From positions 27,015,750 to 27,079,749 of the forward strand of contig NC_019876.2 of the NCBI RefSeq assembly GCF_002234675.1: a DNA stretch of 64,000 nucleotides. Reading direction: 5' to 3'. Shown piece by piece: positions 54,920 through 64,000 of the stretch. Made by a program: the position numbers and the translations under genes. The stretch comes from Oryzias latipes. Taxonomy: Eukaryota > Chordata > Actinopteri > Beloniformes > Adrianichthyidae. The stretch's first letter is position 1, and each line of letters opens with the position of its first letter. The notes beneath the pieces were generated by a model, which saw only the letters and a program-made list of their open reading frames with translations, was not told the DNA's origin and made no database searches.

Positions 54920-55380
54920 GAGCGTTTAGATCCCGCCCACTTTCACTGATTGACAGACAGAGACATTCTCCTGAAAAAGCTCTTCATGAAGTAAATAAGT
55001 CATTTTGAAAAACAGCAACATGAAATAAAAACAAATAGAGAAAAAAAAAAAGACCCAAATCTGGCAACCCATTTCATAGCACTACCGTACCAACGTGCGC
55101 TCAAAATGTGGTGCAAAAGAATGTTGCCTGCACTTAAATGCCCCCCCACCCCACCCCAACACACCTGAACCAATCTGGCAATCCAAAAAATGACGTTACA
55201 CCACCCTTAGCAACGATTTGTCAACATCATTGGGTCTGAGCCTGACACTGTGCATTTACGAGCGCATTTTGTTTCAATAAAGTTGGGGAGAAAAAAAAAC
55301 AAGCGCATTTTGTCACATTGATCAAAGCGACAACAAGAGAACTTCATGCCACAGAGACTTTATCCATCAGGAGCTGAAAA
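54920..55380. other. Spacer, no gene recognised
   Basis: Only low-complexity and AT-rich sequence. Confidence 0.4.
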
Positions 55381-55382
55381 AA

Positions 55383-57202
55383 GATGAAGCACTTCAACAC
55401 CAATCACAAGGTAAGTTATTTTAACATTATCCAGTATTTCGGTGCAGCTGCGCAATTTACGTAAAATACTAATCGATTTGAGGTAAAGTTTGCACATAAA
55501 CGACGAAGTTTGTCGTAATTAATTTCCAATGGAAAACTCGAAAATAATTCTGATACCCAAGTATCTAAGATGAGGTCAGACATGACCTTCCAAAACGGCG
55601 GAGAGCAGAGAAAAGTAAATAATAATGATGATGGTATGATGGCTGATAAATGTTTGAACTCACATTATGGTTTTGTTATGCCAACACATATTAGTGCGTT
55701 CTGCATTTTCCGGTTTATGTCAGTAAAAAAACTGCTGTTACTCTGTACAGCAGGTCAGGAAGTCTGACTTTTTCAACAATGAATGTGTCTTAAAATCTTG
55801 TATTGGCAGGAAATATGGAAAATGAAAACTGCCAAATACAAAAAGGAAATTAAGCTTTTCATTAATAAATGACAAACAAGATAAATGTATTAGTTTTAAA
55901 ATTATGACAATACAAAATAACAGAGAAGTGTATAAATGCTTATATTTCCATTTATACTCAAATTAGTGTTCACATTTATTATTTATAAACGAGTACATTT
56001 ATTTGTATTTAGCAGCTTTGGTTTTACATAATGATGATGTTTTTCCACAGTTTCTTCTGCTCTCAAAAAGTATCAAAAAGTGCTGGAGGTGGTGCAGCGT
56101 CCACATCCCAAGATGTTCCTGACATCACTGAAGATGTGATTTCAGGTCATTTTAATGGCTTGTAAATTAATTTAAAAAAAAAAACAGTGTCTGCATAACC
56201 CCTTTTTTATAAACAGCAACTGAAGAGAATGGAGTCCCAAACTGTTCATATAAATAAATAAATAAATAAATATGACCTTGGGCAAATATACAATCAACCA
56301 ATAAATCTCTCAAATATATAAAAAAATTACGAAATTGTGAAAAACCTGCACACAGATTTTAAATGAGCCACTATATTATTAGTATTCTGCTATAGTTATG
56401 GTATTAGCTTTATCAGTGATTATTGTATAATTATAATTCTTGTTTTCAAGTTCAAATCTACCCAATATGGAAACCAAATCAAACTTATTGTGTCATTATT
56501 ACTTCACACCCACAGCCACACACCCCCCCCCCACACACACACACACACCTTTCCAACATTCTGCTTCCAGCATCACAGCAACTGTTCTGTAGATTTGATT
56601 GGACTGTTTGACTTTTCCCTGTTTGCTGTTGAAGTTCTGTTTCTGATGTTCCAGAGGCTCCAAGAGAGGCGTGTACGGAAGAGGAACCAACTGGATCCAA
56701 AATTCCTCCAACCTCAAATCCAATTGGTCCAGCTGAATGACCAACCACACTCTCTGATCCAGTAAGAATGGATTTGGTGCAAAGAGGTCCTTCTCAGACG
56801 GATAAAGACTCTGACTTTCCAAACTCCCCCTCATTGAGCTGTTGTGTTCTTTATTTTGAATTGTTCTATTAATATTTGATTTTCTATTAAGTTTTAATAA
56901 GTTGGAGTTTTGTGAATTTCATTTGTTGAGTGCCTAATGTAACATTAAAATATATATCTATTTACATTTGTAATTCATGTTTTTTTCTTTTCACTTTTAA
57001 AATTGGTTTTCCACCACTAAATGTGCATCCAACATGCAGTCAATATACTGTGTTCAATTCTTCAGCAGCAACAATAATACATTCACAAAATGTATTAATA
57101 AAGAAATCTCAGTTATATTATGTTGGTGCTGCTGATAAGTTAGAGGGCCCACAAATTATATTTCGCTTAGGGCCCCCGGAAGACCAGGGGCCGGCCCTGC
57201 AT
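55383..57202 (+). mobile_element. hAT element with ZMYM-like coding remnants
   Basis: The right end 'ttagggcccccggaagaccaggggccggccctg' (to 57202) is the complement of a CAGGGCCGGC-type hAT end. Upstream are exon-like pieces: MKHFNTNHK followed by 'gtaagt' (55383-55412); SKSAGGGAASTSQDVPDITE and DVISG after 'tttttccacag' and before 'gtcatt' (56052-56145); and DPVRMDLVQRGPSQTDKDSD, FPNSP (about 56758-56835), the segment that precedes the TTF-type zinc finger of ZMYM5/ZMYM1-like hAT proteins. The transposase proper is missing and phases between pieces do not fit, so it is a remnant. The left end was not found. Confidence 0.5.
56250..56271. repeat. (AAAT)n microsatellite
   Basis: About five AAAT units. 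A CA/C-rich run (56519-56549) lies nearby. Confidence 0.9.
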
Positions 57203-57498
57203 CTTTTAACCCAACCCAACAATGTGACATATTCAAAAAGGAGTCCAGCATTGAGTTTACCAGCAGCTCTTTAAAGTCCAAGTCTCACTCACTCAGTGGT
57301 TTGAGTTCAGCATCCAGGTTGATAGAGAAGCTGCCGTCTTCCAGCTCAGATCTTACACATGGCTTCTTCTTCTTCTTCTTGTGATTTTATTGGCGGGAGG
57401 CACTAACGTGAAGGTGCATTACCGCCACCTACTGTGTTGGAGTGTGGGTCAGAGTGGGGATTACCTAACCAAATTTGACTATTAAAAAAAAAAAAAAA

Positions 57499-60400
57499 CT
57501 AAATTCTCCTCAATAACCTAGTTATTTTCAAAAAACCTATAATTGCACCATTTAAATTCTCCTCCCCTCCCAAAAGCTTCTTTAAAGTCATTTGCTCACC
57601 CTCTATCATTCGTACCCTACTTTCCAGTTGTCGTCTTTCCTCCCTATACAGTTCACACTGACATAGAACATGCTCCACAGACTCTTCCCCTTTCCCGCAC
57701 TCACACAAACCAGTTGGATGTTTCCCTATCAGATGCAATGTATTATTTAAACCAGTGTGTCCCATCCTCAACCGTGATATTATGCAGCTATCTCTGGTGT
57801 TTACTCTGACATTCATACCTCTCCCTACTCTGTCCTGAATACTAAATAGATGTCTTCCTTTCCTCTCCCTTTCCCATTGTGTCTGCCATTCTTCCATAAT
57901 ACGCCTCCTAATAATTGCCCTAAATTCTGTCCTACCTAATGGAATTTCTATCTCTATTCCCCGTTTCAATGCCCTTTTTGCCAGGAAGTCAGCCATTTCA
58001 TTTCCCTCCACCCCCCTATGTGCTGGTACCCACATGAATCTAATGTTTATTTTTAAGTTTGCCAACCTGATCAAACTCTCATAAATTTCATATAATATAT
58101 CTGATCTGCTCTCAGAATAGTATGACTTCAGAGATATCAAAGCTGACAATGAATCTGAACAAATTATACCATCCCCAATTCTGTTCTGTTCTAGCCAGTG
58201 TAAACTATATGATATTGCCAACGTTTCAACTGCAAAAACTGAAAGATCCTTTGACGTCTTAACTCCAACAGATTTGTCCAATGTAGGGATACAGAAAGAA
58301 AAACCAGTTCTCATTGTTTCTGGGTCTTTAGATCCATCTGTATATATGGGTATAAATGAAGCATGGACTGTGTCTAATCTGTCTGCTGTTATCTCATCCC
58401 AGTTTCCCTTCCCTTTTCTATCCTCCATTGTTCTATGGAGATACAAATCCACTTGTGCAGTTGGAAAAATCCAGAAAGGAGTGGTCGGGTACAGAAACGT
58501 CTTAACTAGGGTTTTGCCATGAATATTTGCTTTTCTCGCTAACCTAGCTAATTTCCAAGCAGCACTTTCATTTGTCCCATTATCACTTTCCCAACAAGGC
58601 TCAATAGCCCTCCTAACCATGTTCTCTACACCTACACAACCCTGTATTTTCACCCAATAGTTAAGCATCAGCTGTTTAATTCTTAGTTTCAATGGTAGTT
58701 CCCCCATTTCAACTTGTAATGACACAGCAGGAGTTGACCTCATAGCCCCAGTGCATATTTTCAAAGCCTGATTTTGGATGACTTTTATTTTATGTAATAA
58801 CGTTTTACACGCTGTATTGTAAACAATAATTCCATAATCTGTGACTGACCTAATCATTGTAATATATATTTGTTTTAAAGCCTGTGAACTAGCTCCCCAC
58901 CCAGTACCTTTCAAGCATCTCATTATATTTATGACTTTCTTACATCTCCCTACTATACTATCAATGTTCTCTCTCCATTTCAATTTTGTATCCAATATAA
59001 CACCCAGGTACCTAAAACTATGTACTTGCTCAATTGCTTTTCCATATAACCTTAAGTTCAAAACAGTTCCACGTTTCCTAGTAAAAACCATGCATTTTGT
59101 TTTAGTTACTGAAAATTTGAATCCCCAGTCATAAGACCAGTTTTCCACCTCCGTAATGGCGTCTTGTATTTTTCTCTCCACATAACGAATATTCCTTCCC
59201 CTCTTCCACAAGGCTCCATCATCTGCAAATAATGCTTTCCCAAATTCACATCCAATTGAATTAAATATATCATTAATCATAATTGAAAACAGCACAGGGC
59301 TAATCACACTACCTTGTGGGGTTCCATTATCCACTACGTACCTAGTAGAAAAGGACTTTCCTATCCTGACTTGAACATATCTATCAAACAAAAACCCCTT
59401 AATCCAATTATAGATTCTTCCATTAAGTCCCAACGTACCTAATTTTATCAATAAACCCTCTTTCCAGACCATATCATAAGCCTTTTCAATATCAAAGAAT
59501 ACTGCCACCAAATATTCTTTATTTACTTGGGCTTTCCTAATGTCTGCTTCTAGACAGATTACAGGATCCATTGTCCCTCAACCTTTCCTAAAACCATTCT
59601 GATATGGGGACAGCAAATTTTTACTTTCCAGGTAATACTGCAATCTCTCATTTATCATTCTTTCCATCACTTTACCAACATGTGATGTGAGTGCTATGGG
59701 CCTGTAATTTTCTGGGCAGCTCGGATCTTTCCCAGGTTTTAATATAGGAATAACCACAGCCTCTTTCCAATTGGTCGGCAATTTACCTTCACACCAGACC
59801 CTATTATACATGTCCAATAATTTCAATTTCATTTTCCTACCTAAATGTTTTAACATAACATAACTTATACCATCCCTACCGGGTGATGTAATTTTAGATT
59901 TATGTAGTGCTAAATCCAATTCAAAGCAGGTAAACGGAGCATCCATGGTTGTCAAATAAGTGTTATCATCAAATTCCTTGTAGTGCCGTTCCCTAATTTC
60001 ATCTCTCCTCCCTTTCCTATACCCTGACAAATTCTCATTACTTTGACTTCTCACAAAGGTTTTAGCCAACATTTCTGCTTTACCCATATCCGATATCGCC
60101 AGGTCATCACCCATTTTCAATACTGGATATTGTAACTCCCTCCTTATACCCTTCATTTTTCTAATGATTCCCCAAACCGTATTAACTGGAGTTGTTTGAC
60201 CAATTTTATCACAAAAAGCCCTCCAGTACTCCCTTTTCTCCTTTTTAATAGTCCTTCTTGCCTGTGCACAAAGTCTCTTATAATTCAACAGATTTTCATA
60301 TGTGTGAGTCCGTTTTAAGAGTTTCAAACCCTTATTCCTATTCTTAACTGCTATCTTGCAGTCTTCAGTCCACCATGGAACATTTTTCCTCGTCATAGTT

Positions 60401-61242
60401 GCTTTACTTCTCGGAATTGTTTTTTGCGCCGCTGAAATTATTAAATTTCGAATTTTCTTTTCAATTTCTTCAGCTGTACTCTCCATACTAATGTTTGAAC
60501 ATTCCTCCTCACACATAAAAGTAAATTCATCCCATTTTGCTTTATGAAAAAGCCATCTTCCTTCCTTTCCATTACATGGTGGTTCTCTATCACCACCAAC
60601 CCTATAGAACACAGGATAATGGTCACTCCCCATTGTGCTGTTGTGTACATTCCACTCACTACCCCCTGCCAAAACATTTGAAACAAAAGTAAGATCTAGT
60701 GCTGACATATTCCCTGTTCGAACATCAATTCTTGTTCCTCTCCCATCATTGAGACACACCAAGTGTAATTCATCCATCAAATCCTCCAATACCTCACCAT
60801 TAACATCTGTCACCTTCCCCCCCCATACTGTGCTATGTGCATTAAAATCCCCACAAACAATGACATGCCCATTGTCTAGATGAATAATTGATTTAAGAAG
60901 ACTGAGATCTAACTTTTTGCATGGATTATAGTAATTAACAACGTATATTCTCCCCAAACCAATATAAATTTCAATGCCAATAAATTCTTCTTGTGTTCCT
61001 ATCTTAATCACCCTGTAATTGAAATTATTTTTTATAAAGGTGGCACAACCACCCCCACCTCCCTCTGCTCTATCACACCGGATTCCCGTATATTGGGAAA
61101 TTCTAAAATCTAAATTTGGCCTTAACCACGTCTCTTGAATACATATAATATCCGGTTTTTGATCCAAGTCATCTATACACTTTTTCAATTCCTGTCCATT
61201 TGCCAATAAGCTCCTTGCATTCCATTGAAGTATAAGAACCAT
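57499..61242 (-). pseudogene. I/Nimb-type LINE ORF2, endonuclease/RT/RNase H, interrupted by one TGA
   Basis: One reading frame of 1248 codons from ATG at 61242 to the stop at 57499, with a TGA at 59578-59580. Endonuclease (1-about 220): QWNARSL, IQETWL, GDFNAHSTVWG, GSDHYPV. Reverse transcriptase (about 450-800): SPGRDGISYVMLKHLG, YRPIALTSHVGKVMERM, FFDIEKAYDMVW, GTPQGSVISPVLFSIMIND, LFADDGAL. RNase H (about 960-1090): IYTDGSKD, VETLAISYSL, CSDSLSALISL, VPAHRGVEGNEMAD, so all catalytic acids are present. C-terminus: CECGKGEESVEHVLCQC. The stop falls inside QNGFRKG*GTMDP between two conserved RT blocks and could be a CGA-to-TGA change. The product would lose polymerase activity. Confidence 0.9.
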
Positions 61243-61245
61243 TTA

Positions 61246-62445
61246 CTATCCCACACTTCCCACTTCCTGACTAGACTGGGCACTAAGGTTATTCCGAACC
61301 TCTTCCCATGTCAACTCATTGATGTCCAAATGGTTCGCTGCTGCTTTTACAATGATTTGTATTCTTTCTGTTTTTGATTTAGTTTCCATCGTTGCATTTA
61401 TAACTCCAGCCACAAACGTGACCAGTTTCTTCAAATCTATCAAAACTCTCCCCTCAACATTCCTGCCCTGTATACTGTTTGGCACTTCGTGTATGACTCC
61501 TGCCTGTCTATCAGAACTTTTACCAACCATTTTAACTGCATCTGCATATGAGATTCTATGTAGTACTCTGTTTTTTTGAATATGGACTTCTCTCCTCATA
61601 ACCTCACAGCCTGCATATGCAGCACTATGGTCCCCCCCACAGTTACAACACTTTGGTTTCATCTTGTTTCCACAGGACTCATAGCCATGATCTTCTCCAC
61701 ACCTGGGACACCTCTGCTTGCCTTTACATACAGCAGCAGTGTGTCCAAATCTCTGGCAGTGAAAGCATCTAATGGGTTTAGGAACATATTCCCTCACAGT
61801 ATAAGACATGTATCCCAGGGACACTCTGTCCGGCAGGCTCCTTCCCATAAATTCCAACAATATTCCCTCAGACTCCCTCCTCACACCATCCCGAAAAACA
61901 CTTAATCTCCTTGCTTCTCTTATTTCTGCCCCTAGGTTAGCTTTAAATTCCGTAATAGACATTTCCACAGGTATGCCCCAAATCACTCCCCTCCGCCCCT
62001 GACCTCCCAATCCTACCTTGCTCAAACTAACAACTTTATGTTTCCCCACTTCTCTCATTTTACAGGCCCTGTCCCTCTGCTCCTCACTTCTACAAACAAT
62101 CAACAGGTTCCCATCTCTCAGGACTTTAGCAACTTTAATGTCCCCCACTTGATTCTTCAATATAGTCGTCAATTTTATCGGACTCAAAGTACTTAACCCT
62201 CGTCCTTCAGAAAATCTCAAAATGACTTTATAGCCATCCCTTCCTTCTTCATCACTGTCAGTTGACATCACTCGTCTTTGTTTTCTAGGATCAGCTCCAT
62301 CAAAACTATTTCCCCTCTTTTCCCTTCCTGTTTCAATCCCAAAGCTCATCTCCATACTATCCTCACTTTCACATCCCCCGTCATCTCCCCACTCCTTCCC
62401 AGTCACAACACAGCTGTGCCTACCCGCCACCGCCTTAGCGTCCAT
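61246..62445 (-). CDS. I/Nimb-type LINE ORF1, gag-like RNA-binding protein
   Basis: 399 residues from ATG at 62445 (MDAKAVAGRHSCVVTGKEWG). An earlier in-frame start would have to be GTG at 62490, so the ATG is preferred. The N-terminal third is acidic and low complexity (KQRRVMSTDSDEEGRDGYKV). A central RNA-recognition-like region follows (LSTLSPIKLTTILKN; VGKHKVVSLSKVGLG). The C-terminal third has three zinc knuckles: CFHCQRFGHTAAVC, CPRCGEDHGYESC and CCNCGGDHSAAYAGC, as in I- and Jockey-type ORF1 proteins. It should bind the element's RNA in ribonucleoprotein particles. Open from end to end. It stops with TAG-TAA immediately before the ORF2 ATG. Confidence 0.85.
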   Translation of the reverse strand: MDAKAVAGRHSCVVTGKEWGDDGGCESEDSMEMSFGIETGREKRGNSFDGADPRKQRRVMSTDSDEEGRDGYKVILRFSEGRGLSTLSPIKLTTILKNQVGDIKVAKVLRDGNLLIVCRSEEQRDRACKMREVGKHKVVSLSKVGLGGQGRRGVIWGIPVEMSITEFKANLGAEIREARRLSVFRDGVRRESEGILLEFMGRSLPDRVSLGYMSYTVREYVPKPIRCFHCQRFGHTAAVCKGKQRCPRCGEDHGYESCGNKMKPKCCNCGGDHSAAYAGCEVMRREVHIQKNRVLHRISYADAVKMVGKSSDRQAGVIHEVPNSIQGRNVEGRVLIDLKKLVTFVAGVINATMETKSKTERIQIIVKAAANHLDINELTWEEVRNNLSAQSSQEVGSVG

Positions 62446-62548
62446 CCTGGATTTAGCCCTGTTTTTTCCACTGTCGCTCACCGATCTCACAGCCGCAGTT
62501 TGAGCTCTGTAAACACGGAAGCTTGCCTGAGACCCCCTTACACATGGC

Positions 62549-62990
62549 AGTGAAGCGCCAAGTGTTTAAAGTGTTCCCAGCTCACGCGCTGATTGCCTTC
62601 ATGGAGATCAGCTGGTAACGGCGCGCGTGCATCGTCCTCCGTGCTGAGCGCACGCAGGCTGCTGCGCGCTCATGTGAGAGGCGCTGCACGCTCCAGGACA
62701 CAGCGAGGCTATGGAGAGATATTTCTGCCACCATGTTGCACACAAAACTTTCTAAGTTGCAAATTAAAATGATAAATATTGGCTTTTCAATTATCTTTTA
62801 GTTTGCTTTCAATTCTTTTTTTTCTTTCAAAAACTCTTTTTTTCGTTTGCAAAACATTTTTTCGCATGCGTTGTGTTTAATCTCCCTTTTTTTCTATCTT
62901 TGATTTCGCTAAATTAAGTTTCAGTTTGAAGTGACACAGCCGCCTAACAAAATAAGACCCATTACATCAGAAAATCTCAACTAATTAAGG
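62549..62990. other. GC-rich then AT-rich spacer
   Basis: 62565-62710 is GC-rich with many CpG, but I see no gene. Joining across the LINE insertion, the minus strand has ELEDGSFSINLDAELKPLSE followed by a stop (57290-57350), possibly the end of an exon, without support from other exons. Confidence 0.3.
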
Positions 62991-62994
62991 AATA

Positions 62995-64000
62995 TAATAT
63001 GGGAGGTATAAAGACGACTGATTTTTAATCAATGGTTGGAACCTTTAGAATAAAATGGTTAAAAGACTTTCTGGCTAATCCTGACTCAATATGGTTTCAT
63101 TTTCCCAAAAACATCTTCAATAAAGTTGGTGGATTAGATTTTTTGCTGAGATGTAACTTTAAAATTTCCAAACTTCCTATAAAGATTTCCGAATTTCACA
63201 AACAAGTACTTTTCCACTGAAAAATGTTAGTCACAATTTCACCCCTCAGTGCGCCCCCCTGTGGAACAACAGAGTAACTACCACCATCGGGGAGACAATG
63301 TTTCATCAGAATTGGTTTGACCACAAGATCATTTTTGTAAGTGATATTCTTGATTCAAATGGAGAAATTCTTCAGTTAAGAGACTCGAAAAGTAAATATG
63401 ATATTAAATGATCAACCAAGGAATTTCAGAAAACCTGCAGAGAAATTCCAGTTGCTTTAATACATTTAATAAAAAATACAATATGTTCAAATTAAACTAC
63501 CAAATTTAGTAGTAGGAGAAATACAACTTAGTGAAATGTGATAATTAATGCCTAAACAAATCCTTTTAAGATAAATTATACCATGACTTTAATAGAAAAG
63601 TGAAATATAAAATAACTGACACACCTGTCACATCAACTATGGAAATTCATTAAATGGCCAGTGGTCACCAAAATTAAAGAAATACAGTTCAAAATTATAA
63701 ACAGTAATTACCCATCGGCAGAGACATTGAGAAGTAGATTTGGCTTTGAGGTTGATCCGTGTGATTTCTGTCATGTAGCCCCAGAAACAACCAGACAGCT
63801 GTTGTTTTCATGTCCAGTGATCCAAAGATTCAGGCAAGATTTTCATAACTGGCTTAGTCAACAAATGAACAATATACAATTTACAGAGAAAGATATTTTG
63901 TTTTCTAACAGTAAGTTACCAAAAGAGACAACAAAATGAGAGAACATCCTCCTGATTTGGGGAAAATATCATATTCATAATTCATTATTCATTATTATTC
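62995..64000 (+). mobile_element. L1-type LINE ORF2 C-terminal fragment, runs off the edge
   Basis: Broken plus-strand frames: GTFRIKWLKDFLANPDSIWF and HFPKNIFNKVGGLDFLLRCN (63035-63180), a decayed middle, then 63661-63939 with INSNYPSAETLRSRFGFEVD, PCDFCHVAPETTRQLLFSC, the CxxC...C motif at the end of L1-type ORF2. It resembles the fragment at 42017-42780 in content, in the opposite orientation. Confidence 0.75.

Larger units (their letters stand above)
57364..62536 (-). mobile_element. Full-length I/Nimb-type LINE, one stop from coding-complete
   Basis: 5173 bases on the minus strand, flanked by a perfect 12-bp duplication CTTACACATGGC (57352-57363 and 62537-62548). It has a short 5' leader starting GGGGTCTCAGGCAAGC, ORF1 (gag-like, zinc knuckles), ORF2 (apurinic endonuclease, reverse transcriptase, RNase H, C-terminal zinc motif), a short 3' UTR with 'ggtggcggtaatgcacc' and a (GAA)n tail next to the 57363 border. 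The RNase H domain puts it in the I superfamily, and fish elements with this tail are Nimb-type. The perfect duplication and long open frames indicate recent insertion. Confidence 0.9.

Noticed and set aside
56490-56834. Overlapping frames on both strands around the CA/C-rich run
   Set aside because: They run through simple sequence; only the DPVRMDLVQRGP segment has a meaningful resemblance (hAT/ZMYM-like).
57290-57350. C-terminal exon of a gene interrupted by the I/Nimb-type LINE (ELEDGSFSINLDAEL...)
   Set aside because: About 20 codons before a stop without a convincing acceptor or homologous family; likely chance.

Overview
The window reads as a repeat-rich, immune-gene-bearing stretch of a teleost fish genome. 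The evidence is spliced two-Ig-domain receptors with the features of novel immune-type receptors (NITR), a pair of single-exon RING/B-box/PRY-SPRY TRIM genes of the fish-expanded (finTRIM/TRIM16-like/TRIM25-like) kind, and a dense set of fish-typical transposons: L2-type, Rex1-type, L1/Tx1-type, R4-type and I/Nimb-type LINEs, tRNA-derived SINEs, PIF/Harbinger, hAT, Tc1 and piggyBac-like elements. The species cannot be fixed from sequence alone; no bacterial-style operons, CRISPR arrays or rRNA/tRNA genes were seen.

Layout. 0-14.6 kb is mostly transposon debris: an L2-type LINE, a V-SINE-like SINE, two PIF/Harbinger-type elements (one splits an old Ty3/Gypsy pol fragment), hAT and MITE pieces, and an inverted orphan copy of the DNA that elsewhere lies upstream of the receptor genes. 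14.7-35.9 kb is a tandem cluster of three minus-strand NITR-like genes (CDS 14743-17091, 21402-24932, 33765-35132), each of five exons: leader, a single exon holding both Ig domains, a transmembrane exon, and two tail exons ending in an LHYAAL immunoreceptor tyrosine inhibitory motif (ITIM). Between genes 2 and 3 lie an L1-type and an R4-type LINE, both dead. Exactly 1000 Ns (36947-37946) mark an assembly gap. 38-54.4 kb carries two minus-strand TRIM genes (40146-41813 and 52549-54213) in a roughly 2.4-kb duplication, separated by hAT, L1, Rex1, SINE and piggyBac-like elements with several levels of nesting. 54.6-57.3 kb holds a decayed hAT element with ZMYM-like coding remnants. 57364-62536 is a full-length I/Nimb-type LINE on the minus strand with a 12-bp target-site duplication; its long second ORF is broken by one TGA. 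An L1 3' fragment runs off the right edge.

How the genes fit together. The two intact gene families are both lineage-expanded innate-immunity families: cell-surface inhibitory Ig receptors and cytoplasmic E3 ubiquitin ligases. In both, paralogues are nearly identical in their structural parts and differ mainly in likely recognition surfaces (V-domain CDR-like loops in the receptors, PRY-SPRY loops in the TRIMs). Transposon insertions present in one paralogue and absent at the matching site of another give a relative order of events. I saw no wholly new molecular system; the most noteworthy material is receptor-family evolution and the structure of the nearly intact LINE.
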